A stretch of DNA of 64,000 bases, taken from contig NZ_JAAWWP010000009.1 in NCBI RefSeq assembly GCF_012273655.1, forward strand, positions 62,001 through 126,000. The letters are read 5' to 3'. Shown one piece after another: positions 16,357 to 25,831 of this stretch. The number at the start of each line of letters is the position of its first letter. Positions within the stretch are counted from its first letter, which is position 1. The position numbers and the translations under genes were made by a program. The notes below the pieces were generated by a model. The model worked only from the letters and a program-made list of their open reading frames with translations. It did not search any database and was not told the DNA's origin. This stretch comes from Streptomyces physcomitrii (GTDB lineage: Bacteria; Actinomycetota; Actinomycetes; Streptomycetales; Streptomycetaceae).

Positions 16357-19201
16357 GGCGTTCCCCCTCGGGGTCGTAGAGGACCGGGTGCGCCACGGTC
16401 ACCGGGACCAGTGCCTCGCCGGTCCGCGCGTACAGGAGCTGCCCGGTGCGCTCGCGGCCGCCCTTGACCAGGGCCAGCGCGAAGGTGCGGTCCAGGGCGG
16501 CGCTGCGGTAGCTGGAGGTGACATTGCCGAGCATCGGCACCGGCCGCTCGGCGGGCAGCGTGTCCTCGGCGACGAGCTGGGTGCCCTCGGGGAGCAGGAA
16601 GTGGGGATCGGCGGGCAGCAGGGCGACCAGCTGGGGGCGGTCCGCGCGGCTGGTGTCGGCCCGGCTGTGCGAGCGCCTGCCGAGGAAGTCCGCCTTCTTC
16701 TTCGAGACGACCCAGCTCATGCCGAGGTCCTGCGGTGTCACGGTGCCGTCGGTGTCCTGCCCGATGATCGGGTACCCCTTCTCCGCCCGCAGGACGTGCA
16801 TGGTCTCCGTCCCGTACGGGGTCAGGTCCAGGGGGCGCCCGGCCTCGTACAGGGACTCCCAGACCGCGGGGGCCTCCCAGGAGCGGACGTTGATCTCGTA
16901 GGCCAGCTCCCCGGAGAAGCTGATCCGGCAGACCCGGGCCCGGACCCCGGCGACCACCGCGTCCCGCAGGCTCATGAAGGGGAAGCTGTCGTTGTCCACC
17001 GCGAGGTCCGGGGCGAGTCCGGCGAGCAGTGCGCGGGAGGCGGGGCCGACCAGGGCGAGGGTGGCCCAGTGGTCGGTGACCGAGGTGCAGCGCACCCTCA
17101 GGTCCGTCCACTCGGTCTGCAGCCACTGCTCCATCCAGTCGAGTACGGCGGCGGCGTTGCCGGTGGTGGTCGTGGCCAGGAAGCGGTCGGGGCCCGCGCG
17201 CAGCACGGTGCCGTCGTCGAAGACCATGCCGTCCGCCCGGCACATCACCCCGTAGCGGATCCGGCCGACCTTCAGGGTGCTCATCATGTTGGTGTAGAGC
17301 CGGTCCAGGAAGACGCCCGCGTCGGGCCCCTGGACGTCGATCTTCCCGAGGGTGGAGGCGTCCATCAGGGCCACGCCCGTGCGCGCGGCCCGGCACTCGC
17401 GCTCCACCGCCGCCGCCATGTCCTCGCCCTCGCGGGGGTAGTACCAGGCCCGCTTCCACTGGCCGACGTTCTCGAAGGCGGCGCCGTGGGCGGTGTGCCA
17501 GGCGTGCAGCGGCGTGACCCGTACGGGGTCGAAGAGCCGGCCGCGGTCCCGTCCGGCGAGCGCGGCCATGGAGACGGGGTGGTAGGGCGCCCGGAAGGTG
17601 GTGGTGCCCAGTTCGCCGACCTCGGCGCCGAGCAGCTGGGCGAGGGCCCCGGTGGTCAGCAGGGCGGAGGTCCGGCCCTGGTCGCGGCCGGTACCGGCGG
17701 TGGTGTGCCGCTTGATGTGCTCCACCGAGCGCAGTCCCGCGCGGGTGGCCCGGCCGAGGTCCGCGACGGTGACGTCCCGGGCGAGGTCGACGAAGTGCCG
17801 CGCGTGGCCCGACCCGCCGCGGCCCGGTACGACGTACAGGTGCACCGGCGGTGTCTCCGCCTCCTCCGGTTCGGTGGCGTAGGAGGCGGTGCGCCCGGCA
17901 GGGAATCCCTCCGCCTCGACCAGCCGGCGTCCGGCGGCGGCGCCGTCGGCGAGGCAGCCCGCGAGGTTCCCGATGCCCCGTGCCGCACCGGCGCTCTCCA
18001 CCCGCTGCCTGGACCCGGCGGGCAGGAAGGCGCCGAGTCCCTCGTCGAAGCGGAGTCGCCCGCCGGACTGGCTGTACAGGTGGACGGCGGGGCTCCAGCC
18101 GCCGGAGACCAGGAGCAGGTCGGCGTCGAGGTCTTGGGCGGTGCGGTCGGCGTCGCCCCGGACGGCGGCGGTCACCGAGGACAGGTGCTCCTCGCCGCCG
18201 GTGCCGAGGACCACCTGCCCGGCGCGGACGTCGAGTCCCGCCCGAGCGGCGCGGGCCGCCCGGCGGCCGGGCCGGGGCCGCGCGTCGAGGACGGCGGCGA
18301 TGTCCAGCCCCGCGGCGGCGAGTTCGCCCGCCCCGGCGTAGGCGCTGTCGTTGGTGGTGAGGACCACGGCCCGGCGGCCGGGCAGCACACCCCAGCGGTG
18401 CAGATAGGCGCGGGCGGCACCGGCGAGCATGATGCCGGGGCGGTCGTTGTCGGCGAAGGCGAGGGAGCGCTCGTGGGCGCCGGTGGCGAGCAGCACGCGG
18501 CGGGCCCGGATCCGCCAGACCCGCTCCCGGGAGACCGAGGCGGGCGCCAGGTCGCCGAGGTGCGCGGTGCGGCGCTCGACGGCGAGCAGGTAGTTGTCGT
18601 CGAAGTACCCGCTCACGGTGGTGCGCGGCAGGAACCGGGCACCGGCGGCCTCGATCTCCGTGCGGGCGCGGGCCGCCCAGACGGCGCCGGGCAGCCCGTC
18701 GACGTACTCGCCGGTGCCGAGCAGGCTCCCGCCCGGCTCGGGCTGTTCGTCGGCGAGGACGACGCGGGCCCCGCTGTGCGCGGCGGCGAGGGCGGCGGCC
18801 AGGCCCGCGGGTCCGGCGCCGACCACGAGCAGGTCGCAGTGGGCGTGCAGGGTGTCGTAGCGGGCCGGGTCCTGATCGGGGGAGAGGCGGCCGCGGCCCG
18901 CGAGGGAGGAGGCCCGCAGTCCCTCGTGGAGTTCCAGCGTGGTGGCGGGCACCAGCGGTTCCGGGAAGGGGGATTCGACCTGGACCAGGGCGCAGGGCTC
19001 CTCGCTCCCCGCGGTGTGGATGCCGCGCGGGCGCCCGAGCCGGACGCTGCGCCCGGTCCGGTGCACGCCGTTGGCGAGCAGCGCCGAGGCGAGGGTGTCG
19101 CCGCGGTACCCGGTCAGGGGGGTGCCGTCGAAGACGAAGTCGAGCGGCCGCGCGCGGTCGACGCGGCCCCGGTCCGGCAGGCGGTGCGGCTGGGAAGTCA
19201 T
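16346..19201 (-). CDS. soxA: Sarcosine oxidase alpha subunit
   Basis: 951 residues, the expected size. The N-terminus has a ferredoxin-like fold remnant (YRGDTLASALLANGV). A dinucleotide-binding domain follows (DLLVVGAGPAGLAAALAAAHSG, about residues 127-148) with the ATGAHE motif of the second half, and the C-terminal 380 residues are a GcvT-like tetrahydrofolate domain. The subunit binds NAD and folate and channels the methyl-derived carbon to 5,10-methylene-tetrahydrofolate, as known for Corynebacterium and Arthrobacter enzymes. The start ATG at 19201 overlaps the delta-subunit stop in ATGA form. Confidence 0.95.
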   Translation of the reverse strand: MTSQPHRLPDRGRVDRARPLDFVFDGTPLTGYRGDTLASALLANGVHRTGRSVRLGRPRGIHTAGSEEPCALVQVESPFPEPLVPATTLELHEGLRASSLAGRGRLSPDQDPARYDTLHAHCDLLVVGAGPAGLAAALAAAHSGARVVLADEQPEPGGSLLGTGEYVDGLPGAVWAARARTEIEAAGARFLPRTTVSGYFDDNYLLAVERRTAHLGDLAPASVSRERVWRIRARRVLLATGAHERSLAFADNDRPGIMLAGAARAYLHRWGVLPGRRAVVLTTNDSAYAGAGELAAAGLDIAAVLDARPRPGRRAARAARAGLDVRAGQVVLGTGGEEHLSSVTAAVRGDADRTAQDLDADLLLVSGGWSPAVHLYSQSGGRLRFDEGLGAFLPAGSRQRVESAGAARGIGNLAGCLADGAAAGRRLVEAEGFPAGRTASYATEPEEAETPPVHLYVVPGRGGSGHARHFVDLARDVTVADLGRATRAGLRSVEHIKRHTTAGTGRDQGRTSALLTTGALAQLLGAEVGELGTTTFRAPYHPVSMAALAGRDRGRLFDPVRVTPLHAWHTAHGAAFENVGQWKRAWYYPREGEDMAAAVERECRAARTGVALMDASTLGKIDVQGPDAGVFLDRLYTNMMSTLKVGRIRYGVMCRADGMVFDDGTVLRAGPDRFLATTTTGNAAAVLDWMEQWLQTEWTDLRVRCTSVTDHWATLALVGPASRALLAGLAPDLAVDNDSFPFMSLRDAVVAGVRARVCRISFSGELAYEINVRSWEAPAVWESLYEAGRPLDLTPYGTETMHVLRAEKGYPIIGQDTDGTVTPQDLGMSWVVSKKKADFLGRRSHSRADTSRADRPQLVALLPADPHFLLPEGTQLVAEDTLPAERPVPMLGNVTSSYRSAALDRTFALALVKGGRERTGQLLYARTGEALVPVTVAHPVLYDPEGERRDG

Positions 19202-19476
19202 GCGGTCTCCGGCTTCGGCTCGCCGATCCGGTGGACGGCGAGGATCTCGTGGTGCGCGGTGTCCCGGACGGTGTGGAACCAGCGGCGGCAGCCCGCGCTG
19301 TGGCAGCAGCGCTCGGCGCGCGGGCCGTGGGTGTTGTCGTGGAAGAAGAGGTAGCGGCCCCACTCCTCGTCGGAGAGGAGGGCGGGGTCGGCCGGGTGGT
19401 CGTGGTGCGCCTCAGGGCCGTAGTGGAACTCGGCTTCGTCGCGGGGACCGCACCAGGGGCACGCGATCAGCAGCAT
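19198..19476 (-). CDS. soxD: Sarcosine oxidase delta subunit
   Basis: 92 residues. It carries the zinc-site residues of this subunit: CPWCG at positions 6-9 and a later CCHSAGCRRWF with His and Cys. The stretch EEWGRYLFFHDNTHG and HTVRDTAHHEILAVHRIG are strongly typical of SoxD. GAGGAGG stands eight bases before ATG 19476. It follows soxB after 12 bp and overlaps soxA by 4 bp, so the subunits are made in order beta, delta, alpha, gamma. Confidence 0.95.
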   Translation of the reverse strand: MLLIACPWCGPRDEAEFHYGPEAHHDHPADPALLSDEEWGRYLFFHDNTHGPRAERCCHSAGCRRWFHTVRDTAHHEILAVHRIGEPKPETA

Positions 19477-19488
19477 CGAAGGGCCTCC

Positions 19489-20721
19489 TCAGTGGGCCAC
19501 GGCGGCCGCGCCGTGCTCGTCGACGAGCGCGCCGGTCGTGAACCGTTCGAGTCCGAAGGGGGCGCCCAGCGGATGGGCGGTGTCATGGGCGAGGGTGTGC
19601 GCGAGGACCCAGCCGGCCGCGGGGGTGGCCTTGAAACCGCCGGTTCCCCAGCCGCAGTTGACATAGAGGTGCTCCACCGGGGTGTGGCCGATGACCGGTG
19701 AGGCGTCGGGGCTGACATCGACCACGCCCGCCCAGGCGCGCAGGACGTGGGCGCGGGCGAAGAGCGGGAAGAGTTCGAGGAGCGCGGCCATCTGGCGCTC
19801 GACGATGTGGAAGGCGCCCCGCTGGGTGTAGGCGTTGTACGCGTCGATCCCGGCGCCGAGGACCAGTTCGCCCTTGTGCGCCTGACTGACGTAGGCGTGC
19901 ACCGCGTTGGACATCACCACCGTGGGGTGGACGGGCTCCAGGAGTTCGGTGACCAGGGCCTGCAGCGGGTGGCTCTGCAGCGGCAGCGGGAAACCGGCCA
20001 GCGCGGCGAGGCGGCTGGAGTGCCCGGCCGCGCAGAGCGCCACCCGGTCCGCGGCGATCACCCCGCGCGTGGTGCGCACCCCGGTGACCCGGCCCGCCCG
20101 TACGTCGATGCCGGTGACCTCGCAGTTCTCGACGAGGTCCACGCCCGCCGCCGCGGCCGAGCGCGCCAGGCCCCAGGCGACATGGTCGTGCTTGGCGATA
20201 CCGGCCCGCGGCTGGTAGGTCGCGCCGAGGACCGGATAGCGCGCCTCGGGCGAGATGTTCAGGATCGGGCAGACCTCCCGGGCCTGCTCGGCGTCGAGCC
20301 ACTCGGCGTCCACCCCGTTGAGCGCGTTGGCCTCCACCCGGCGCACCCCGTCGCGTACGTCCTGCGGGCTGTGCGCCAGGTTCAGCACGCCCCGCTGGGA
20401 GAAGAGCAGCGGGTAGTCGAGGTCCTCCGCGAGACCCTCCCAGAGCTTCAGCGCGTGCTCGTAGAGGGCGGCGCTGGCGTCGAGGAGGTAGTTGGAGCGG
20501 ATGATGGCGGTGTTGCGGGCCATGTTGCCGCCCGCGAGCCAGCCCTTCTCCAGTACCGCGACCCGGGTGATGCCGTGGTTGCGGGCGAGGTAGTGGGCGG
20601 TGGCGAGTCCGTGTCCGCCGCCGCCGACGATCACCACGTCGTAGGACTTCTTCGGCTCGGCCGCGTGCCAGAGCCATTCGGGGTGTTCGACCGCGTCGGC
20701 GGCCCGGGCGTCGGCGCTCAT
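19489..20721 (-). CDS. soxB: Sarcosine oxidase beta subunit
   Basis: 410 residues, full length. It is a DAO-fold flavoprotein: VVIVGGGGHGLATAHYLA (about residues 28-45) binds FAD, and the AKHDHVAWG motif (about 178-186) holds the histidine that carries covalent FMN in characterised enzymes. The C-terminal CGWGTGGFKATPAAGW is diagnostic. It oxidises sarcosine to glycine with H2O2 formation. The start at 20721 overlaps the glyA stop by 4 bp, which links serine hydroxymethyltransferase directly to the oxidase. Confidence 0.95.
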   Translation of the reverse strand: MSADARAADAVEHPEWLWHAAEPKKSYDVVIVGGGGHGLATAHYLARNHGITRVAVLEKGWLAGGNMARNTAIIRSNYLLDASAALYEHALKLWEGLAEDLDYPLLFSQRGVLNLAHSPQDVRDGVRRVEANALNGVDAEWLDAEQAREVCPILNISPEARYPVLGATYQPRAGIAKHDHVAWGLARSAAAAGVDLVENCEVTGIDVRAGRVTGVRTTRGVIAADRVALCAAGHSSRLAALAGFPLPLQSHPLQALVTELLEPVHPTVVMSNAVHAYVSQAHKGELVLGAGIDAYNAYTQRGAFHIVERQMAALLELFPLFARAHVLRAWAGVVDVSPDASPVIGHTPVEHLYVNCGWGTGGFKATPAAGWVLAHTLAHDTAHPLGAPFGLERFTTGALVDEHGAAAVAH

Positions 20722-22007
20722 CCCTCGGCTCCCGGGAGTTCGGCGTACAGCGGATGCCGGGCGGTGAGCGCCACCACCCGGGCGCGCAGCGCGGCGGTGT
20801 CGGGCTCGGGCAGCAGGGCGCGCGCGATCACGTCGGCGACCTCGGTGAACTCCGCCTCGCCGAAGCCCCGGGTGGCGAGCGCGGGGGTGCCGACGCGCAG
20901 GCCCGAGGTGACCATCGGGGGGCGCGGGTCGAAGGGCACGGCGTTGCGGTTGACGGTGATGCCGATGCCGTCGAGGAGGTCCTCGGCCTGCCTGCCGTCC
21001 AGGTGCGCCTCGCGCAGGTCGACCAGGACCAGGTGCACATCGGTGCCGCCGGTGAGGACCCGCACCCCGGCGGCCGCCAGGTCCGGGCGGTTGAGCCGGT
21101 CGGCGAGCAGGCGGGCACCGGCGAGGGTGCGGCGCTGGCGGTCCTGGAACGCGGGCTGGGCGGCCAGGCGCAGGGCCACCGCCTTGGCGGCGATGACGTG
21201 TTCCAGGGGGCCGCCCTGCATGCCCGGGAAGACCGCCGAGTTGATCTTCTTGGCCAGCGCCGGGTCCCCGGTCAGGATCATTCCGCCGCGCGGGCCGCCC
21301 AGCGTCTTGTGGGTGGTCGTGGTGGTCACATGGGCGTACGGGACCGGGTTCGGGTGCAGTCCGGCGGCGACCAGGCCGGCGAAGTGCGCCATGTCGACCA
21401 GGAGCAGCGCCCCGACCTGGTCGGCGATGGCCCGGAACCGCTCGAAGTCCAGCTGCCGCGGGTACGCCGACCAGCCCGCGACGATCATCTTGGGCCGGTG
21501 CTCCTTGGCGAGGCGCTCCACCTCGTCCATGTCCACCAGGTGGTCGCGCGGACTCACCTGGTACGGAATCATCCGGAGGATGCGGCCCGAGTAGTTCAGG
21601 CGCATGCCGTGGGTGAGGTGGCCGCCGTGCGCGAGGTCGAGTCCGAGGACGGTGTCGCCGGGGTCCAGGAGCGCGAAGTAGGCGGCGATGTTGGCCTGCG
21701 CCCCCGAGTGCGGCTGCACATTGGCGAAGCGGGCGCCGAAGAGCTCCTTGGCCCGGTCGATCGCGAGCTGCTCGGTGACGTCGACGTGCCGGCAGCCCCC
21801 GTAGTAGCGGCGGCCCGGGTAGCCCTCGGCGTACTTGTTGGTGAGCACCGAGCCCTGGGCCTCGAGGACCGCGGGCGGCGCGAAGTTCTCCGAGGCGATC
21901 ATCTCCAGGGTGGACCGCTGGCGGTCCAACTCGGCCTGGACCGCGGCGAACACCTCGGGGTCCAGGGCGGCGAGCGAGGTGGCGGCGGGGGAGTCGGAAG
22001 GGTTCAT
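20718..22007 (-). CDS. glyA: Serine hydroxymethyltransferase
   Basis: 429 residues. The enzyme condenses glycine with 5,10-methylene-tetrahydrofolate to give serine, using PLP. Visible signatures are IASENF near residue 39, LTNKYAEGYPG with the conserved Tyr residues, and THKTLGGPRGG near 235 with the PLP lysine. Placed before soxB, it pairs the two products of sarcosine oxidase (glycine and methylene-folate) into serine, so it is probably the betaine-inducible second copy rather than the housekeeping one. GGAGG lies nine bases before ATG 22007. A 20-bp tandem repeat separates it from the dimethylglycine gene upstream. Confidence 0.95.
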   Translation of the reverse strand: MNPSDSPAATSLAALDPEVFAAVQAELDRQRSTLEMIASENFAPPAVLEAQGSVLTNKYAEGYPGRRYYGGCRHVDVTEQLAIDRAKELFGARFANVQPHSGAQANIAAYFALLDPGDTVLGLDLAHGGHLTHGMRLNYSGRILRMIPYQVSPRDHLVDMDEVERLAKEHRPKMIVAGWSAYPRQLDFERFRAIADQVGALLLVDMAHFAGLVAAGLHPNPVPYAHVTTTTTHKTLGGPRGGMILTGDPALAKKINSAVFPGMQGGPLEHVIAAKAVALRLAAQPAFQDRQRRTLAGARLLADRLNRPDLAAAGVRVLTGGTDVHLVLVDLREAHLDGRQAEDLLDGIGITVNRNAVPFDPRPPMVTSGLRVGTPALATRGFGEAEFTEVADVIARALLPEPDTAALRARVVALTARHPLYAELPGAEG

Positions 22008-22038
22008 GTCTGCCTGCCTCCGAAGGGACGTGGCACGA

Positions 22039-22138
22039 GACCGGGTGGGGAGTACCGGAGCCGGACGGGGCGTACCGCGACCGGGTGGGGAGCACCGGGA
22101 CCGGACCGGGGGTACCGGGACCGGGCCGTGAAAGAACC
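22039..22138 (-). repeat. Five-unit 20-bp imperfect tandem repeat inside the betaine operon
   Basis: Units start at 22039, 22059, 22079, 22099 and 22119. Their consensus is GACCGGGTGGGGAGTACCGG; units 1 and 3 differ at one base, unit 2 and unit 4 at a few, and the fifth decays. It fills most of the 140-bp gap between the dimethylglycine-oxidase-like gene and glyA. Confidence 0.8.
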
Positions 22139-22147
22139 GGACCGCCG

Positions 22148-24586
22148 TCAGCCGCGCAGTCGCGTCATCGACGGGTCGAAGAGGGGCTCCTCGGTGACGA
22201 CGACCGGGACGCGCCGGTCGAAGTAGCCGATGTCGAGGCGCTGCCCCGGGGTGGCCAGCCGGGCCGGGAGCCAGGCGTAGGCGATGGCCTTGCCGAGGGT
22301 GTGGCCAAAGGCCGCGCTGGTGACGTAGCCGACCGGTGCGGCGCCGTCGTACACCGGCTCGTTGCCGAGGACGGTGTCCCGCGGGTCGGCCGCGGTCAGG
22401 CAGGCCAGGCGGCGGCGGACCTCGCCGGAGCGGGCCTGGAGGGCGGCCCGGCCCAGGAAGTCGCCCTTGTCCTTCTTCACCGCGAAGCCGAGGCCCGCCT
22501 CGTAGGGGTCGTGCTCGTTGGTCATGTCGGTGCCGAAGGAGCGGTAGCCCTTCTCCAGACGCAGGCTGTTGAAGGCGCCGCGCCCCGCCGCGATCCCGCC
22601 GTACGGGCGGGCCGCCTCCCAGAGGGTGTCCCACAGCTTGAGGCCGAGGTCGGCCTCGGTGTACAGCTCCCAGCCGAGTTCGCCGACGTAGCTCAGCCGC
22701 ATCGCCGTCACCGGGACCGTGCCGATGTGGGCCCGCTTGGCGCGGAAGTAGCGCAGCCCGGTGGCGGAGAAGTCGGCCTCGGTCAGCGGCTGGAGCACCT
22801 CGCGGGCCCTCGGCCCCCACAGCCCGATGCAGCAGGTGCCCGCGGTGATGTCGCGGACCTGCACCGAGCCGTCGCCGGGCAGATGGCGGGTGAGCCAGTC
22901 GAGGTCCAGGCTCCCGTTGACCCCGGCCTGGAAGTGCTCGCGGCCGAGCCGGGCCACCGTGATGTCGCTGCGGATGCCGCCGTCCTCGTCGAGCAGCAGC
23001 GCGTACGTCACCGAGCCGACCGACTTGTCGACATGAGCCGTCGTCAGGTATTCGAGGAAGGCGCCCGCGCCGGGCCCGGTGATCTCCAGGCGCTTGAGCG
23101 CGGTCATGTCGTACAGGGCGACGCCCTCCCGGGTGGCCAGCGCCTCGGCGCCCACGATCGGCGACCAGTGCCGGGCCGCCCAGTCGCCGGGTGCCGGGAT
23201 CCGCCGGTCCGCCAGGAGCGCCTCGTTGGCCTCGTACCACTGGGGGCGCTCCCAGCCGGAGGCCTCCAGGAAGTGGGCGCCGAGCTCGCGCTGGCGGGTG
23301 TGGAAGGGGCTGAGCCGCAGCGGCCGCAGGGTGGCGGGCGGCTGGAGCGGGTGGACGATGTCGTAGACCTCGACGAAGTTCTGGCAGGAGCGGGCCCGTA
23401 CGTACTCGGGGGAGAGCTGGTGCGGCTCGAAGCGGTTCAGGTCGCAGGCGTGCAGGTCGAAGGAGGAGCAGTAGCCGTCGACCAGCCACTCCGCCATCGC
23501 CAGGCCCACTCCGGCGGAGTGCGTGACCCACACCGCCTCGGCCACCCAGAAGCCCTTGGTCCGCGCGGACTCGCCGAGCAGCGGCAGCCCGTCGGCGGTG
23601 AAGGAGAAGAGCCCGTTGATCCCCTCCTTCAGCTCGGCCTCGCGGGTGGCCGGGAGCAGCGAGCGGGTCTCGGTCCAGGCCTCGGCGAAGTCGGCCTCGG
23701 TGAAGGGCTGTACCGAGGGCATCTCCTCGGCCTCGTCCACCGAGGCGATCTGGTCCACGGTCACCGGCATCGGCCGGTGGCCGTAGTAGCCGATGTCGAG
23801 CCGGTCCCAGCGGTCGCGGTAGTAGAGGTCCGCCTCCTGGTGGCGCAGGATCGGGCGGACGGCCTCCCGCTCCTGCCCGGCGAGTGCGGGGATCGGTCCG
23901 GTACGCGCCAGCTGGTGGGCCAGCGGCGTCAGCGGCAGCTCCGTCCCGGCCATCCGGGCGATCTTCGGGCCCCAGATGCCGGCGCAGCAGACGACGATCT
24001 CGGCGGGGAGTTCGCCCCGGTCGGTGACGACCGCGGTGACCCTGCCCTCCTCGCTGCGGATGTCGAGCACCTCGTGCCGGGCCAGGAAGCGCACCCCGCG
24101 CTCCTCGGCCCGCCGGATCTGGGCCGCCACCGCGGGCAGGGCCCGGGCCAGCCCGTCGGTGGGCACATGGAGCCCGCCGAGCACCCGCTCCCGGTCCACC
24201 AGGGGGTGCAGGCGCAGGCACTCCTCGGGCCCGACCACCCGGGACTCGACGCCCCAGGAGGTGAGCCAGCCCTGCCTGCGGTGCAGTTCGGCCAACCGCT
24301 CGGCGGTGGTGGCGAGTTCGAGCCCGCCGACCTGCTGGAAGCAGGACTCGCCGTCGACTTCGAGGGCGAGGAATTTCTCCACCGTGCGGCGGGCCATCTC
24401 CGTCATGGTCTTCGAGGAGTTGGCCTGGAAGACCAGACCGGGCGCGTGGGACGAGGATCCGCCGGTCGCCGGGAGCGGCCCCTGGTCGACCACGGTGATC
24501 TCGGTCCAGCCGCGGTGGGAGAGTTCGTCGGCCAGTGCCGCGCCTACGACACCGGCTCCGATGATGACCACGCGAGGCCCTGCCAT
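22148..24586 (-). CDS. Dimethylglycine oxidase-like flavoprotein (FAD domain plus GcvT domain)
   Basis: 812 residues. The N-terminal half is a DAO-type flavin domain (VVIIGAGVVGAALADELSHRG at residues 6-26; SSSHAPGLVFQ near 45-55 with the His that carries covalent FAD in dimethylglycine enzymes). The C-terminal half is a GcvT-type aminomethyltransferase fold that captures the imine with tetrahydrofolate (YVGELGWELY, AFNSLRLEKGYRSFGTDM). It should convert dimethylglycine to sarcosine. Length is close to Arthrobacter dimethylglycine oxidase (830). Whether oxygen or an electron-transfer protein is the acceptor cannot be told. ATG 24586 has GGAGG seven bases upstream; GTG 24592 is less likely. 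First gene of the 7-gene operon. Confidence 0.88.
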   Translation of the reverse strand: MAGPRVVIIGAGVVGAALADELSHRGWTEITVVDQGPLPATGGSSSHAPGLVFQANSSKTMTEMARRTVEKFLALEVDGESCFQQVGGLELATTAERLAELHRRQGWLTSWGVESRVVGPEECLRLHPLVDRERVLGGLHVPTDGLARALPAVAAQIRRAEERGVRFLARHEVLDIRSEEGRVTAVVTDRGELPAEIVVCCAGIWGPKIARMAGTELPLTPLAHQLARTGPIPALAGQEREAVRPILRHQEADLYYRDRWDRLDIGYYGHRPMPVTVDQIASVDEAEEMPSVQPFTEADFAEAWTETRSLLPATREAELKEGINGLFSFTADGLPLLGESARTKGFWVAEAVWVTHSAGVGLAMAEWLVDGYCSSFDLHACDLNRFEPHQLSPEYVRARSCQNFVEVYDIVHPLQPPATLRPLRLSPFHTRQRELGAHFLEASGWERPQWYEANEALLADRRIPAPGDWAARHWSPIVGAEALATREGVALYDMTALKRLEITGPGAGAFLEYLTTAHVDKSVGSVTYALLLDEDGGIRSDITVARLGREHFQAGVNGSLDLDWLTRHLPGDGSVQVRDITAGTCCIGLWGPRAREVLQPLTEADFSATGLRYFRAKRAHIGTVPVTAMRLSYVGELGWELYTEADLGLKLWDTLWEAARPYGGIAAGRGAFNSLRLEKGYRSFGTDMTNEHDPYEAGLGFAVKKDKGDFLGRAALQARSGEVRRRLACLTAADPRDTVLGNEPVYDGAAPVGYVTSAAFGHTLGKAIAYAWLPARLATPGQRLDIGYFDRRVPVVVTEEPLFDPSMTRLRG

Positions 24587-24599
24587 CAACACACCTCCG

Positions 24600-24614
24600 T
24601 TGCTTTTGACGCAA
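24600..24614 (-). promoter_or_regulatory. IclR-type operator candidate before the dimethylglycine-sox operon
   Basis: TTGCT-TTTGA-CGCAA matches the cluster motif TTGCG-N5-CGCAA at nine of ten arm positions. It lies between the predicted start of transcription and the ribosome site of the operon, a position suited to repression. Confidence 0.5.
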
Positions 24615-24636
24615 CAAGATTCAGGCTGCGCAACTC

Positions 24637-24665
24637 ACAGTGAGGGCAGCCCGAGGCACTGTCAA
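24637..24665 (-). promoter_or_regulatory. Promoter of the dimethylglycine-sox operon
   Basis: On the minus strand TTGACA (24665-24660) is followed after 17 bp by CACTGT (24642-24637). The -35 is a perfect consensus and the spacing ideal. The start codon is about 50 bp downstream. Confidence 0.5.
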
Positions 24666-24704
24666 GGGGGTCTCCGGCACCCCGGACGACTCCCTGCGGC
24701 CCTC

Positions 24705-24768
24705 TTGACCGCGGCGGCGCGGATCCTGACGATGTTGCACATCGGACACAGCGTTGCGCATCGCGCAC
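24705..24768 (+). promoter_or_regulatory. purU promoter and operator candidate
   Basis: TTGACC at 24705-24710 with GACGAT 17 bp later is a possible promoter. Downstream of it TTGCG-CATCG-CGCAC (24754-24768) matches the cluster motif, and a weaker copy TTGCA-CATCG-GACAC lies 19 bp upstream (24735-24749). The two copies on one DNA face suggest cooperative binding. Confidence 0.45.
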
Positions 24769-24784
24769 TCACGGAGGGAGCGCC

Positions 24785-25660
24785 ATGTCTCCTCGCCCCG
24801 ACTCCGGACGCGAGTACGTCCTGACCTTCTCGTGTCCCGACCGGCCCGGCCTGGTGCACGCCGTCAGCGCCTTCCTGCTGCGGCACGGCGGCAACATCCT
24901 GGAGAGCCAGCAGTTCAACGACCCCGAGCGCGCACACTTCTTCATGCGGGTGCAGTTCACCGTGCCCGAGGGCCCGGGCTCCTCGGCCGAGGCCCTGCGC
25001 GCCGCCTTCGCGCGGGTCGCCGAGGGCCGCGGCATGAGCTGGGAGCTGTCGGGCGCGGCGGTGCCCAAGCGCACCCTGCTGATGGTCTCCCGCTACAGCC
25101 ACTGCCTGAGCGACCTGCTCTCGCGCACCAGCACCGGGGAGCTCAACATCGACGTCCCGCTGATCGTCTCCAACCACCCGGACCTGGCGGGTCTCGCCCG
25201 CTCCTACGGGGTGCCCTTCCGGCACATCCCGGTCGGCCCGGACACCAAGGAGCGGGCGGAGGCCGAACTCCGGGCCGTCGTCGAGGACCTCGGCATCGAG
25301 ACCGTCGTCCTGGCCCGCTATATGCAGATCCTCTCCGACGACCTCTGCAAGCACCTCGAAGGCCGGGCCATCAACATCCACCACTCCTTCCTGCCGAGCT
25401 TCAAGGGCGCGCGCCCCTACGCCCAGGCGCACGAGCGCGGCGTCAAACTCGTCGGCGCCACCGCGCACTTCGTCACCGGGGACCTGGACGAGGGCCCGAT
25501 CATCGAGCAGGACGTCGTACGGGTCGGCCACGCGCTCGGCCCCGCCGACCTGGTCGCCGTCGGCCGGGACGTCGAGGCCACGGTGCTCGCCCGGGCGGTG
25601 CGGTGGCACGCCGAGAACCGGGTCGTCGTCAACGGCAAACGGACCGTGGTGCTGCGCTGA
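24785..25660 (+). CDS. purU: Formyltetrahydrofolate deformylase
   Basis: 291 residues. N-terminal ACT domain (TFSCPDRPGLVHAVSAFLL, residues about 10-85), then a formyltransferase-like catalytic domain with INIHHSFLPSFKGA (catalytic His and Asn; about residues 197-210) and GATAHFVTGDLDEGPII with the conserved Asp. It hydrolyses 10-formyl-tetrahydrofolate to formate and free folate. Divergent from the demethylation operon, it should restore the folate carrier when demethylation floods the one-carbon pool. GGAGGGAG lies just before ATG 24785. Confidence 0.95.
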   Translation: MSPRPDSGREYVLTFSCPDRPGLVHAVSAFLLRHGGNILESQQFNDPERAHFFMRVQFTVPEGPGSSAEALRAAFARVAEGRGMSWELSGAAVPKRTLLMVSRYSHCLSDLLSRTSTGELNIDVPLIVSNHPDLAGLARSYGVPFRHIPVGPDTKERAEAELRAVVEDLGIETVVLARYMQILSDDLCKHLEGRAINIHHSFLPSFKGARPYAQAHERGVKLVGATAHFVTGDLDEGPIIEQDVVRVGHALGPADLVAVGRDVEATVLARAVRWHAENRVVVNGKRTVVLR

Positions 25661-25831
25661 GCCTCCCGCGGGCGCCCGGCACGCGCCCCGTGCGCACCGG
25701 GCGCCTCCCCTTTGCCCTGTTTGCCCAGGGCGCTCGCGCGGGGCGGCTCCGCTCGGCCACACGCACGTCACGGAAGCATCGCGGCCCAGAAACTTTGCCG
25801 CCGTGATCGCGGTGCCTTCTCCGGTCACGCG

